From assembly GCA_944381435.1 (NCBI GenBank), contig CALWLD010000004.1, positions 35,912-99,911 on the forward strand: a stretch of DNA of 64,000 nt, written 5' to 3'. The position numbers and the translations under genes are program-made. The notes beneath the pieces were generated by a model that saw nothing but the letters and a program-made list of their open reading frames with translations, had not been told where the DNA came from and did no database searches. Source of the DNA: an uncultured Clostridia bacterium (GTDB lineage: Bacteria > Bacillota > Clostridia > Lachnospirales > CAG-274). This document shows, one piece after another, positions 1-11,300 of the stretch (position 1 is its first letter; each line of letters starts with the position of its first letter).

Positions 1-57
1 AGGTACTAATAAATATTCACTAAAAGTTCTTGAAGGTTCATCATAATAAAAAGCCAT
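1..57 (-). CDS. guaB: IMP dehydrogenase, N-terminal fragment (runs off the left edge)
   Basis: Only the first 19 codons lie in the window, read leftward from an ATG at 57 that follows the SD AAGGAGAG. The visible start MAFYYDEPSRTFSEYLLVP matches the N-terminus I know from clostridial inosine-5'-monophosphate dehydrogenase, which converts IMP to XMP in guanine nucleotide synthesis. No catalytic residues are visible, so the call rests on this N-terminal signature alone. The neighbouring gene on the same strand, an aldo/keto reductase, has no known link to it. Confidence 0.72.
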   Translation of the reverse strand, partial: MAFYYDEPSRTFSEYLLVP

Positions 58-225
58 TTTTTTCTCTCCTTAAAAATATTTTATAAAATTATACTAGCTT
101 TTATAAAAAAAGGCAAGACATTTTTAAAGTTTTTTTTAATTTATCAAAAAATTACATTTTTTTTAAATTTATTATGTTTTTTTGTATATTTTTTATAATA
201 AAATTTTTAGCTTTTTATATATTTA

Positions 226-1146
226 TTAAGGTAAAATATGTCCTGCAGATATATATATTTTATACCATTCTTCCCTTGTTAGCTTAACATCGCTAGCCTT
301 TGCTATAGCCTCTATTCTTTCTACCTTTGTAGTACCTGCTATAACTTGCATATTAGCAGGGTGTCTTAAAATCCAAGCTGTTGCTATAGCCATATTAGTT
401 ACATTATATTTATCTGCTAGTTCGTTTAAAACAGTATTAAGTTTTTTATGTTTTTCGCTATTTAAGAAAACACCTTCAAAAAAGCCATATTGGAAAGGAG
501 ACCAAGCCTGTATAGTAATATTATTAAGCCTACAATAGTCAAGAACACCACCATCTCTATTTATAGAACCTTCTGTTATCATATTAACTTCAAGACCTTG
601 GCTTATCATACTAGAATGAGGTATGCTAAATTGTAGCTGATTTGCAACTATATCTTGTTTTAAATATTTTTTTAAAAGCTCCATTTGATATGAATTTTGG
701 TTAGATACCCCAAAGGCTTTAACTTTTCCTTGTTTATATAAGCTATCAAAGGCTTCACTTACCTCTTCTGGCTCTACAAGTGCATCTGGTCTATGTAATA
801 ATAAAACATCTAAATAATCTGTATCTAACCTTTTTAATATGCCATCAACAGAGTTTAATATATGTTCTTTAGAAAAATCAAACATTTTCCCAGGTATAAT
901 GCCACATTTAGATTGTATTACTATATCCTCTCTTTTAAAGCTAGCTTTTTTTAATATCCTTCCAAAGATTTCTTCACATTCCCCTTTTCCATATATATCA
1001 GCGTGGTCAAAAAAATTAATGCCTAAATCATAAGCTTTTTCAATTAATCTTTGTGCATTGTCTTCTTCTATACCGTTTATACGCATACAACCTAAAGATA
1101 TAGCAGACACGTTAATATCGCTATTACCTAAATTAAATTTTTTCAT
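226..1146 (-). CDS. aldo/keto reductase (YdhF-like)
   Basis: A 306-residue NAD(P)H-dependent aldo/keto reductase. The tetrad is visible: Asp and Tyr in FDHADIYGKGECEE, Lys in IVIQSKCG and His in LLLHRPD. The ending VIAGTTKVERI is typical of the family's cofactor site, and the sequence most resembles the YdhF subgroup of cytosolic oxidoreductases. Its substrate cannot be read from sequence. I start it at the ATG at 1146, behind AAAGGAGGG, rather than at the upstream in-frame codon at 1224, which has no SD and would add 26 low-complexity residues. It looks monocistronic. Confidence 0.88.
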   Translation of the reverse strand: MKKFNLGNSDINVSAISLGCMRINGIEEDNAQRLIEKAYDLGINFFDHADIYGKGECEEIFGRILKKASFKREDIVIQSKCGIIPGKMFDFSKEHILNSVDGILKRLDTDYLDVLLLHRPDALVEPEEVSEAFDSLYKQGKVKAFGVSNQNSYQMELLKKYLKQDIVANQLQFSIPHSSMISQGLEVNMITEGSINRDGGVLDYCRLNNITIQAWSPFQYGFFEGVFLNSEKHKKLNTVLNELADKYNVTNMAIATAWILRHPANMQVIAGTTKVERIEAIAKASDVKLTREEWYKIYISAGHILP

Positions 1147-1322
1147 ACATATCCCTCCTTTAAAGGACTTTTTATTTATATTATAAGCCTTATTATGTAT
1201 TAATTCAATATATTTTATTAACAAAAATTATAACAAAAATTTTTTATAATTTTTATTTTAAAAAGATATATAATAACCTTTTTCAACACAAAATATATAA
1301 AATAAGCATTGTCAAATATTTT

Positions 1323-1364
1323 AAAATAAAAAGCTATAGATAAAAATCTATAGCTTTTTATTTT
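1323..1364. terminator. bidirectional intrinsic terminator after glyQS
   Basis: A near-perfect inverted repeat of about 19 bp with an AAAA loop; the stem core is AAGCTATAGAT / ATCTATAGCTT with A/T tracts on both sides. It overlaps the glyQS stop codon by two bases. The same core stem is reused at 4666, 4915 and 33973. Confidence 0.85.
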
Positions 1365-2757
1365 AAAATTCAAGTTTTTCATTTACATATGATAATAAAT
1401 CATCTATTTTTATACGTTCTTGTTCCATACTATCTCTATGACGTATAGTTACACAGCCGTCTTCAACGCTTTCAAAGTCATAAGTAACACAAAATGGTGT
1501 TCCTATTTCATCTTGTCTTCTATATCTTTTACCAATGCTTCCTGCATCATCATATTCACAGTTAAAATGTTTACTTAATGTGTGATAAATTTTTATCGCA
1601 TCATCATTTAATTTTTTAGATAAAGGAAGTATAGCAACTTTTATAGGTGCAATAGCAGGGTGGAAACGTAAAACAGTTCTAACGTCTTCTTTACCTTTAT
1701 CATCTGTAAGCACCTCTTCATCATAAGCCTCGCATAAGAAAGCAAGAGTAACCCTATCAGCACCTAAAGAAGGCTCTATACAATAAGGAATATATTTTTC
1801 ATTAGTTGTAGGGTCAAAGTATTCTAACATATCCCCGCTATGCTCGCTATGTTGTTTAAGGTCAAAATCTGTTCTAGATGCAATGCCCCAAAGCTCACCT
1901 TTTCCAAATGGGAATTTATATTCTATGTCTGTTGTAGCGTTACTATAATGAGAAAGCTCCTCTTCGTCGTGGTCTCTAAACCAAACATTTTCTTGGCTAA
2001 TGTTAAGGGCTTTAAGCCAGTTCATACAATATTCTTTCCAGTAATTAAACCATTCCATTTCTGTGCCTGGTTTACAGAAAAACTCAAGCTCCATTTGCTC
2101 AAATTCTCTTGTTCTAAATGTAAAATTACCTGGTGTTATTTCGTTTCTAAAAGATTTACCAACTTGACCTATACCAAAAGGTATTTTTTTACGTGTAGTA
2201 CGTTGTACATTTTTAAAGTTTACAAATATACCTTGAGCAGTTTCTGGTCTTAAATAAACAACGTTTTTGCTGTCTTCTGTAACACCTGCGTGAGTTTTAA
2301 ACATAAGGTTAAATTCTCTAATATCTGTAAAGTTATGAGCATTACAAGTAGGACAACCTATATTATGTTCTTCTATAAAATCTTTCATTTGTTGGTGGCT
2401 CATACCATCAGGGTTACCGCTAATGTTATTTTGTGCCATATAATCTTCTATTATTTTGTCTGCTCTAAAACGCTCGTGGCATTCTTTGCAATCCATTAAA
2501 GGGTCGCTAAAGCCTCCAACGTGGCCTGATGCAACCCAAACTTGAGGGTTCATAAGTATAGCACAATCTACACCAACGTTATATTCGCTTTCTTGGATAA
2601 ATTTTCTCCACCAAGCTTTTTTTACATTATTTTTAAGCTCAACACCTAAAGGACCATAGTCCCAAGTGTTTGCAAGTCCGCCATAAATTTCAGAACCTGG
2701 ATATACAAAACCTCTTGATTTAGCAAGAGCAACTATTTTTTCCATATTTTTTTCCAT
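1363..2757 (-). CDS. glyQS: glycyl-tRNA synthetase (dimeric, class II)
   Basis: A 464-residue alpha2-type glycyl-tRNA synthetase that charges tRNA-Gly in the cytosol. The N-terminus [14 protein letters not shown] is the class signature. Two Cys pairs (C90/C93 and C135/C138) sit where the zinc-binding insert is expected. Motif 2 lies around [19 protein letters not shown] and motif 3 around [14 protein letters not shown]. The anticodon-binding domain fills roughly the last 100 residues. The start at 2757 follows GGAGGAAG at normal spacing. There is no room for a T-box leader: only 110 bp separate it from pyrG, and these hold the pyrG terminator. Confidence 0.97.
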   Translation of the reverse strand: MEKNMEKIVALAKSRGFVYPGSEIYGGLANTWDYGPLGVELKNNVKKAWWRKFIQESEYNVGVDCAILMNPQVWVASGHVGGFSDPLMDCKECHERFRADKIIEDYMAQNNISGNPDGMSHQQMKDFIEEHNIGCPTCNAHNFTDIREFNLMFKTHAGVTEDSKNVVYLRPETAQGIFVNFKNVQRTTRKKIPFGIGQVGKSFRNEITPGNFTFRTREFEQMELEFFCKPGTEMEWFNYWKEYCMNWLKALNISQENVWFRDHDEEELSHYSNATTDIEYKFPFGKGELWGIASRTDFDLKQHSEHSGDMLEYFDPTTNEKYIPYCIEPSLGADRVTLAFLCEAYDEEVLTDDKGKEDVRTVLRFHPAIAPIKVAILPLSKKLNDDAIKIYHTLSKHFNCEYDDAGSIGKRYRRQDEIGTPFCVTYDFESVEDGCVTIRHRDSMEQERIKIDDLLSYVNEKLEF

Positions 2758-2803
2758 ATATCTTCCTCCACGTTAAAATATTATGAAATATGCAAATATT
2801 GAG

Positions 2804-2828
2804 GTTGTAGGCAAAGCCTACAACCTTT
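2804..2828 (-). terminator. intrinsic terminator after pyrG
   Basis: Inverted repeat AGGTTGTAGGC / GCCTACAACCT with a 3-nt loop, just downstream of the pyrG stop on the minus strand. It has only a weak U tract. The same GGTTGTAG stem recurs at 8304 and 30518. Confidence 0.7.
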
Positions 2829-2867
2829 ATAAAGATAATATTTTATCTTTTTATTAATACTTTATAA

Positions 2868-4665
<1,798 letters not shown>

Positions 4666-4693
4666 AAGGCTATAGATTTTTATCTATAGCCTT
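4666..4693. terminator. terminator stem, copy 1 of an identical pair
   Basis: Hairpin AAGGCTATAGAT / ATCTATAGCCTT with a TTTT loop. It is identical over 28 bp to 4915-4942. The two copies flank the modular repeat at 4694-4914 like a duplication. Confidence 0.75.
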
Positions 4694-4914
4694 CAGACTG
4701 TAGACAAAATAGAAACAACACAAAAATGCGGAGAGTATGAGAACGAAGAGTTCTCATCTTAAATCGTATACGGGGCTTTGCCTCGGATACGCAAAGCTAG
4801 GTTTCTAGGGGCTTTAGCCCTTGTACGATGAAACCTTGCTTTTTTCCTACAGTATCTCAAAAAAATAAACTTGTTATTTTTTTTGAAGAGGTTGTCGACT
4901 TTGTAGACAACCTC
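4694..4914. repeat. modular hairpin repeat (inserted between two identical terminator stems)
   Basis: A 221-bp non-coding block made of successive hairpins: TGAGAAC / GTTCTCA near 4738-4757, a GTATACGGGGC / GCCTCGGATAC stem near 4767-4791, AGGGGCT / AGCCCTT near 4807-4822, AGGTTTC / GAAACCT spanning about 4799-4836, and GAGGTTGTC / GACAACCTC near 4887-4913. Read on the minus strand, it begins with the TTGTC-GACAAAGT-type hairpin and ends with CTACAGTCTGA. The same two end motifs bracket the copy at 58579-58760, and the copy at 37398 shares the hairpin end. There is no coding frame. It could be a small mobile repeat or a structured RNA. Confidence 0.6.
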
Positions 4915-4942
4915 AAGGCTATAGATTTTTATCTATAGCCTT
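4915..4942 (-). terminator. terminator stem, copy 2, after the gene at 4948
   Basis: Identical to 4666-4693. It lies 5 bp downstream of the stop of the minus-strand gene at 4948-5433, so it is the natural terminator of that gene. Confidence 0.8.
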
Positions 4943-4947
4943 ATTAA

Positions 4948-5433
4948 TTAATCTACCATACTAGGAGCATAATTTTTAAAATAATTAGGTCTTCTTATAG
5001 CAAAAATATCATTAAGAAGTAAGCTTTCAACAGTTGACCTTAAAAGCCCCCATCTATCCCATTCTCGAAGATAGTTACCTGTTCTTTCGTTTTTAGCCTC
5101 TCCAACTTGGTCTAGGCTTTCTTCTGCTAGGTTTATAACCCTATCTACCATTTGAGATATAGTTTCTCTATCAAGCCCTGTAGGGCTATAAATAGGGCTA
5201 CCTATAAATTCAAATTCATCTAAAACTTCTACAACAAAAGGATATAAAAATGTATTTATTTCTGAATAAGATTTTCGCATAAGCTCCATTTCTCTTTGGT
5301 TAATATAGCCTGTATCTCCGCTTACTTTAGGCTCTTTCATAGGCTCTTTCATATCCTCATTCATATCCGTTTCTTCGCTTTTAACATTATAGCTTAAACC
5401 AATGTTAAAAAAATCTTTTACACTATATTGCAT
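4948..5433 (-). CDS. conserved hypothetical protein, 161 residues
   Basis: I do not recognise a named family. The protein is soluble and acidic near the N-terminus, with a short repeated MKEP segment around residues 25-35. The second half is mainly helical and ends in a hydrophobic/aromatic stretch (LLLNDIFAIRRPNYF). No signal peptide, membrane segment or metal-binding motif is visible. The start at 5433 follows TTGGAGGAAA and is preferred to the in-frame codon at 5472, which lacks an SD. It sits alone between two terminator regions. By its layout it may be a clostridial orphan protein; no function is proposed. Confidence 0.7.
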   Translation of the reverse strand: MQYSVKDFFNIGLSYNVKSEETDMNEDMKEPMKEPKVSGDTGYINQREMELMRKSYSEINTFLYPFVVEVLDEFEFIGSPIYSPTGLDRETISQMVDRVINLAEESLDQVGEAKNERTGNYLREWDRWGLLRSTVESLLLNDIFAIRRPNYFKNYAPSMVD

Positions 5434-5502
5434 AAAATTTTCCTCCAAATTTTTATATAAAATTATATGCAATAAAATTGTGTTTAGTGCAAGTCTAAGT
5501 TA

Positions 5503-6666
5503 TTACACACAAAGATTGTATATATTAAATACATCTTCTTTGTAAAGCTTTTTAAAATTCCCTAGCACATCTTTATGTAAAAAGGCTCTTTGTGCCATTT
5601 CTTCAAATTTTGAGTTATCTATGTTTACATCTTTTAGTTTTGTAGGTAGCTCAAGCTCTTTATACCAGCTTTCAAGCCTTTCTATCATTTGTAAAACTGC
5701 TTTTTCTTTATCATTGTCTATAATATGGAAAACTCTTGTTGCAAACTGATAAAACTTATCTATGTTATGTTTATAAACATATTTCATCCAAGCAGGGATA
5801 ACTATAGAAAGGGCTGCACCGTGGGTTAAATCGTATATACCGCTTAACTCGTGAGCTATTTGATGGCTTGCCCAGTCGCCTATCCTTCCCATATTAAGTA
5901 AGTTGTTATGTGCTATAGTCCCTGTCCACATTATTTCTGCCCAAGCATCATAGTTTGTGTTATCATTATAAGCTATTGTTGCATTGTTCATTATAGTTTT
6001 AACTGCACCTTCTATAAGTCTGTCGCTAAGCTCTACATTTTCAACTTCTGTAAAATATCTTTCCATTAAATGAGCCAATATATCACAACAACCACAAGCT
6101 ATTTGATATTTAGGTAAAGAATAACAAAACTCAGGATTTAATATGGCAAATTTAGGTATATAATGAGAAGACTGCATACCTCTTTTGTAATTATTATCTT
6201 CATCATTTGTTATAACTGTGCTTGTAGAGCTTTCAGAGCCTGCTGCAGGGATAGTAAGTACAACACCTAAAGGTATAGCATCTTTTGTAGCAATGCCTTT
6301 AACAAAAAAGTCCCAAATATCTCCTTCATATTTAGCTCCTATAGCAATAGCTTTAGCAGAGTCTATAACGCTACCTCCACCTACTGCTAATATAAAATCT
6401 ATGTTTTTTTCTTTGCAAAGCTCTATCCCTTCTCTAACAAGAGATAACCTTGGGTTAGGCTTAACGCCATCTAGTTCAAAAATGTTTAAGTTTTTATCTT
6501 TTAAAGATTTTATAACCTTATCATAAACTCCGTTTTTCTTAATAGAGCCACCGCCATAATGTAAAAGTATATTTTTACCAAAACTTTCACATCTTTCTCC
6601 TACGCTTTCCTCTGTACCTTTTCCAAAAACTATTCTAGCAGGGTTGTAAAATTCAAAATTTAACAT
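5503..6666 (-). CDS. iron-containing alcohol dehydrogenase (BdhA/YugK-like)
   Basis: A 387-residue group III, NAD(P)H-dependent alcohol dehydrogenase of the butanol dehydrogenase type. It begins with the family opening MLNFEFYNPARIVFGKG. The nucleotide-binding motif is GGGSVIDSAKAIA, and iron-ligand histidines are expected in ILAHLMERYF and LTHGAALS. It probably reduces aldehydes to alcohols at the end of fermentation and reoxidises NADH; the exact substrate is not readable. It starts 11 bp after truA behind TAAGGAGTGA, so it is likely cotranscribed with the two genes upstream. The in-frame extension to 6711 overlaps truA and is rejected. Confidence 0.9.
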   Translation of the reverse strand: MLNFEFYNPARIVFGKGTEESVGERCESFGKNILLHYGGGSIKKNGVYDKVIKSLKDKNLNIFELDGVKPNPRLSLVREGIELCKEKNIDFILAVGGGSVIDSAKAIAIGAKYEGDIWDFFVKGIATKDAIPLGVVLTIPAAGSESSTSTVITNDEDNNYKRGMQSSHYIPKFAILNPEFCYSLPKYQIACGCCDILAHLMERYFTEVENVELSDRLIEGAVKTIMNNATIAYNDNTNYDAWAEIMWTGTIAHNNLLNMGRIGDWASHQIAHELSGIYDLTHGAALSIVIPAWMKYVYKHNIDKFYQFATRVFHIIDNDKEKAVLQMIERLESWYKELELPTKLKDVNIDNSKFEEMAQRAFLHKDVLGNFKKLYKEDVFNIYNLCV

Positions 6667-6677
6667 AAAATCACTCC

Positions 6678-7412
6678 TTAATATTCTACATCTATAAGGC
6701 ATAAGCCACAAGCAGGCATAGTTATACCAGCGTTTATTCTTTCTTTGCCTTTAAATATCTCTTGTATGTTGTCATCTCTTTTGCCTTGCCCTATTTCAAA
6801 CAATGTTCCTACTATTATTCTAACCATATTATATAAAAAGCCGTTACCTTTTACATATATTTTTATTTCATTATCTTCTTCTATTATGTCTATGCTATAT
6901 ATTTTTCTAACTGTAGATTTTTTAGATTTTTTATTGCTACAAAAAGGTAAAAAATCGTGTTCTCCTATGAAATTTTTACTTGCTTTTCGCATTTTATCAA
7001 CATCTACATTAGTTTTTATATTATAAACAAAATTTTTTTCAAAAACATTAGGTATACCTGTTGTATTTATTCTGTATAAATAAGTTTTAGTTTTAGCATT
7101 AAGCCTGCTATGAAACCTTAAATCTACTTGTTCAATACTATTTATAGCTATATCATTTGGTAAATATTCATTTATGTAGCTTAATATTTCTTCATCTGTC
7201 TTATCTGTATCTATTTTAAAATTAGCTATTTGCTTTTTAGCGTGAGTTCCTGCATCTGTTCTGCCAGAGCCAAAAATCTCTACATCTTGCCCTGTCATTT
7301 TAGATAAAATATTTTCAATTTTACCTTGTATTGTATTGTTAGTGTTTCCTTGCTTTTGCCAACCGCTATATTTTGTACCATCGTAAGATACAGTTATTTT
7401 ATAATTTTTCAT
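6678..7412 (-). CDS. truA: tRNA pseudouridine(38-40) synthase TruA
   Basis: A 244-residue pseudouridine synthase that isomerises uridines 38-40 in the tRNA anticodon arm. The catalytic Asp is D53 in GSGRTDAGTHA, and the second signature RFHSRLNAKTKTYLY follows around residues 103-117. Length is normal. The start at 7412 follows AAAGGAGGGG. It lies 11 bp behind a hypothetical gene and 11 bp ahead of the alcohol dehydrogenase, so the three form a likely operon. In other Firmicutes truA usually sits in the ribosomal protein/ecf cluster, which is absent here. Confidence 0.96.
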   Translation of the reverse strand: MKNYKITVSYDGTKYSGWQKQGNTNNTIQGKIENILSKMTGQDVEIFGSGRTDAGTHAKKQIANFKIDTDKTDEEILSYINEYLPNDIAINSIEQVDLRFHSRLNAKTKTYLYRINTTGIPNVFEKNFVYNIKTNVDVDKMRKASKNFIGEHDFLPFCSNKKSKKSTVRKIYSIDIIEEDNEIKIYVKGNGFLYNMVRIIVGTLFEIGQGKRDDNIQEIFKGKERINAGITMPACGLCLIDVEY

Positions 7413-7423
7413 ATACCCCTCCT

Positions 7424-7921
7424 TTAAACTTTTTCAAATAAAATTTTTAAATTTAATTTTTCTGAAAGCTTTTTGTATTTTAATATATCCCTATCATCTT
7501 TAAAAAACAAAATAAATTCCTTGTTGTAGTTTGTCCATAAAAGCATAGCTGGGTCTTTAAAATAAAATGTTGAAAACAAAATTTCTTCATAACTTATTTT
7601 TAATATAAATTCAAAAACCTCATCATCTATATGCTCTATATTAAAATACAATTCATCTTTATTAAATTTAAACCTTTTTATTATATTATCATAATTATTA
7701 ATTTTATTGAAGGCTTGTTTTTCATTTTCTTGTAAATTACAAAAATAAAAATCAAAAAATGATAATTTATTATCTTCTATTAAGCTTTTTATAAAGCTTT
7801 TATAATCTTTAAACTGCCCTGTAAAGCATATATGCTTATAATTTTCTATGCCTTGCAAAATATTTGATATGTATAAAAAGTTATATTTATTAAACTGTTC
7901 TATATTTATACCATTAATCAT
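7424..7921 (-). CDS. hypothetical protein, 165 residues
   Basis: I do not recognise this protein. It is Asn/Lys/Phe-rich, acidic, and lacks a signal peptide or membrane segment. Several aromatic clusters (FFDFYFCN, LYFNIEHIDDEVFEF) suggest a folded alpha/beta domain. It starts at 7921 behind AAGGAGTATG and reads straight into truA, so it is the first gene of the unit. Its promoter region is shared with the divergent BFD-type gene. Confidence 0.65.
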   Translation of the reverse strand: MINGINIEQFNKYNFLYISNILQGIENYKHICFTGQFKDYKSFIKSLIEDNKLSFFDFYFCNLQENEKQAFNKINNYDNIIKRFKFNKDELYFNIEHIDDEVFEFILKISYEEILFSTFYFKDPAMLLWTNYNKEFILFFKDDRDILKYKKLSEKLNLKILFEKV

Positions 7922-7948
7922 AACATACTCCTTGAAAATTTTTATCTA

Positions 7949-7994
7949 ATAATAATTATTATCTTCTTGACTATTCTATTTTTTTGTGTATAAT
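7949..7994 (+). promoter_or_regulatory. sigma-A-like promoter with a Fur-box-like palindrome
   Basis: TTGACT at 7967-7972 and TATAAT at 7989-7994, 16 bp apart, precede the BFD gene. Directly upstream, at 7949-7962, is the perfect 14-bp palindrome ATAATAATTATTAT, which resembles half of a Fur box. BFD proteins are iron-controlled in some bacteria, so an iron-responsive operator is plausible but unproven in such A+T-rich DNA. Confidence 0.5.
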
Positions 7995-8030
7995 ATATAT
8001 CATAAATCTTTAATTATAGGAGGTATTAAA

Positions 8031-8207
8031 ATGGATAGAAATAAAGTTGTTTGCAGATGTTTTAACGTTACTGCTGGTGCTATTGAAGACGCTGTTAAAT
8101 CTGGCGCTAAAACTTTTGAGGCTGTTCAAGCTAAAACTAGCTGTAGCACAGGTTGTGGTTGTTGCAAACCAGATGTTATTGAGCTTATTAATCAATTAAC
8201 AAAATAA
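8031..8207 (+). CDS. BFD-like [2Fe-2S] protein, 58 residues
   Basis: A small (2Fe-2S)-binding protein of the bacterioferritin-associated ferredoxin type. Cysteines C8 and C10 (VCRCFNV) and C42/C45 within CSTGCGCC fit the C-X-C...C-X2-C ligand pattern. Such proteins pass electrons for iron release, or form part of NAD(P)H-dependent oxidoreductases. This one stands alone and its partner is not in the window. The start at 8031 follows TATAGGAGG. The in-frame extension to 7986 overlaps the promoter and is rejected. Confidence 0.88.
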   Translation: MDRNKVVCRCFNVTAGAIEDAVKSGAKTFEAVQAKTSCSTGCGCCKPDVIELINQLTK

Positions 8208-8211
8208 TAAG

Positions 8212-8236
8212 TTTTTTGAATAAAAGTATTCAAAAA
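8212..8236 (+). terminator. weak hairpin after the BFD gene
   Basis: TTTTTGAAT / ATTCAAAAA with a 6-nt loop, directly after the stop. It has no U tract, so the main terminator is probably at 8304. A similar TTTTTGAAT/ATTCAAAAA arrangement recurs near 63886. Confidence 0.4.
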
Positions 8237-8303
8237 CAGGTATTTCTTAATATTTTTATAAATTTATTAAAAATATTAAAGTATATCTTAGTTATAATAA
8301 TAT

Positions 8304-8333
8304 AAAAAGGTTGTAGATATCTACAACCTTTTT
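8304..8333. terminator. bidirectional terminator between convergent genes
   Basis: A perfect 30-bp palindrome with core GGTTGTAGAT / ATCTACAACC and A/T tracts on both sides. It serves the BFD gene (plus) and the large gene ending at 8337 (minus). Confidence 0.88.
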
Positions 8334-8336
8334 TTA

Positions 8337-11300
8337 TTAAATGACTTTATTAAATATGTTGTCCATATCTTTAAATTTTTGTTCTATACTTAAAATATCT
8401 TCATCTTTGTATATATCTTTTTCATCTTCTTGGCTATATGTAATATTTTCTGGATATATATTAAATTTAGCTAAAATATTTAATATATCCTTTTCGTATT
8501 TTTTAATATTATCATTTTCCTTTGTGCTAATTTCTGTAAAGCTTCCATTGTTAGTAACTTTAACATAAGCAGATATATCTTCAAAGCCTAAATATAAATT
8601 TAAGTTTTTATCATTTAAAGCTTTATCATTTAATATATACATATTAAAATCTGTTATTTTTCCATTTTGTAGCCTTATAGGGAAAGTATATAAGCCATTT
8701 TTAATTTTGTTGTTATCTTTTATAAAGCTAATGTTATTTGCTACGTTTTTATTTTTTAGTATCATATATTTTATATCATCTAAATCTTGTAAATTAAGTA
8801 TGTCATCAAAAGCTTGGTTATTTTCTTCTTCTAGCTCATTAACTTTATTAAGGGCTTCTTCTTTTGTTAATTTTTCATCTTCATCTGTGGATAAAATGCT
8901 ATCACCAAAGGCTATATCTCTTTTTTCTAATTCTTCTTCAAAGTCTTGTATATCACTGCTTAATTTATCCTTTTTCTTAACAACATTTAATGCTATCTGT
9001 ATGTTATTAAGGGTGATAGGTAAATTATTTTTCACAAGATAATTAACAACTTGTGGGTCTATATTATCTAAAGACTTAATATTTTCTAGTATATCATTTT
9101 TTGTATCTGTAGACATAATTTGTTTATTATCTTCTTTTAGCTTTTCTAAAAGACTTTCTATGTTTATATTAAAATCGTCTATATTATTAATTTTATTAGG
9201 GTTTGCATAGTTTAATATTTGTCCTAAAATAAAATTGTTATAGTCTTCGTTAGCCTTTTCTATACCTGTTTTTATAGATTTTGCAATGTTAGCATCTGGC
9301 ACTATTTTTTCACTTTGCCCAGTGTTTGCATCTACCTTTTCATCAAATTGTATATTTTTTTTATTTTTTTCATATATTTTAGATGCTTCTAAAAGATTTT
9401 TTAATGTAACATTTTTTTCTGATTTTAATAAATTACCAATAGCCACGCTATCACCTTTTTGCACAATGTTTAACATTCTATAAACCGATACAACAGCATC
9501 TCTTTCTTCTTTAGATAGCTTGTTTTCTTTATCTATTTCTAATATTTGCTCTGCTATTTTTTCTCTAGATGTTTGAGCAAAGGCGTTATTATCTATGTAA
9601 TCTATTACATCATTTACATCTTTATCCATAGGGTTAAAATTATCTTTTAACATTTTAGCTACAGTTAAAGGGTGTAAATTATTAGCTATATAATCTATTT
9701 TGCTGTCTATTATTTTAACGTTTAAAAGGTTTTCTTCTGTAAAATCTATGTTATTTAAAGACAATATTTTTAAAGCTTTTATGTTATTTTGTGTAGGTTG
9801 GAAGCCATTTTTAGTAAGTAAATCTTTAAAACTATCAGTAAGCTTGTTAATGCTATCTCCAAAAGATTTGTTGGCTCTTGTTTTAAATGTTTCAAAATCG
9901 TTTAATATATTTTGAGCTTTTAAGCTTTTGTTAATACCTGTTAAAGAAAAATCAACTTTTTCTTCTATTATGTCTTTATAAGCACTGTAAACTACATTAG
10001 GATATATGTTTTGTATTGTGGTAAATACATTTTCCATTATTTCTACATTTTTAGTTGTAGCTGGAGCTTTTGCCATTTCTAAATAATTTTTGTAATTTTC
10101 TCTTTCTATAGCTTCAAGGTTTGCTATAACATCTTTTAAAGGCTTTGTATCTATATCTATGCCTTTATCATAAAGGCTATAAAGAGCATCTGATGTAAGC
10201 TTTAATTGTATTTTATAAAGATTTATTCTTTCTTTTATAGCATCTTTTGTAACATTAATATTTTGTATGTCTTTATTATCATAAACATTTGTTATATTTT
10301 TTAAGTTTACCTTTTCGTTGTTATCCATAAGCTTTTGTATATGCTCTGGTAAAATATTAGGTAATATATTTTTATATTTTTTATAATCTTCTTGTATATT
10401 TTTTGTATTAAACAAATCTATGTCTAATGTATTTTTGTTTTTAAGCATATTTTTAGCTGCTTTTTCCAAAATATCTTGTATGTTTATTTCTTCTTTTAAA
10501 TTTTGTAATTTTTTAAAGTTATCAACATTTTCAAAAGATATATCCACTTCATTTTTTATAAAATCTTTTGCAATATCAACATTTTCTTTGTTTACCTCAA
10601 TGTTATTTTGTTTTAATACATTTTCTATCTGGCTATCTAAATCATCTATATTATTTATATCTACATTTTGGTTGCTAGAAAACCTAGTATATTTAGATGT
10701 ATAGATATGCTCAAATTTAATATTTTTTTCATTTTTAACTATATTTAAAGCTGTATTTTTATCAACATTTTGTATGTTTTCTGCCTTTTCTTTTACGTTT
10801 TTTAAAGCAGAAATATTTTTTTCTGTGTTAGGCAGTTTAAATTTTTCTAAAATACTTTCAAACCTAAATACGTCCTCTTCATCAACACCGTTCATATTTA
10901 AGTCCATTTTCATATATTTTTTCTTATCTTCTTTAAGCTCTTGAAGTGTTTTTTCTTCTTTTTCTTTACCCTCCACATCAACACCTGTGCTAACAGCTAA
11001 AAAATCGCTAAATGTAAGCATATCTAAATTTTTAGGGTTTAAGCCACTATTTACAAATTTTTGTAAATCTTCTTTGCTTATAGTATTTGCTAAATGGCTT
11101 AATTTATTTTTTAACTTAGAAGAATATAGCATATTTTCTTGCACAGACGGTTGACTATTTTTATCTAAATACATTTTATATTTTTTCTGTGCATTGTTTA
11201 TATCTTGCATTGTGCTTTCATCTAATGCCCTTCTTGTTCTTTTGTTAACGCTTTCTTGGCTATCAACCTCGTCTGTTAAAGCATATTCTTCTATTTTTTC

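Noticed and set aside
226..1224. Longer start for the aldo/keto reductase at 1224
   Set aside because: No SD precedes it, and the 26 extra residues are low-complexity and absent from the family.
1840..2253. 137-residue plus-strand frame inside glyQS
   Set aside because: It is the mirror of a highly conserved gene, lacks an SD and has no coherent domain. The same applies to the other plus-strand frames within pyrG, the P-type ATPase, nfo, era and lacZ.
2758..2867. T-box leader for glyQS
   Set aside because: Only about 110 bp separate glyQS from pyrG and they hold the pyrG terminator; no specifier stem or T-box sequence is visible.
4735..4855. tRNA or rRNA-like RNA in the hairpin-rich gap
   Set aside because: The hairpins do not form a cloverleaf, there is no TTCGA-type T loop, and the same modules recur as part of a dispersed repeat.
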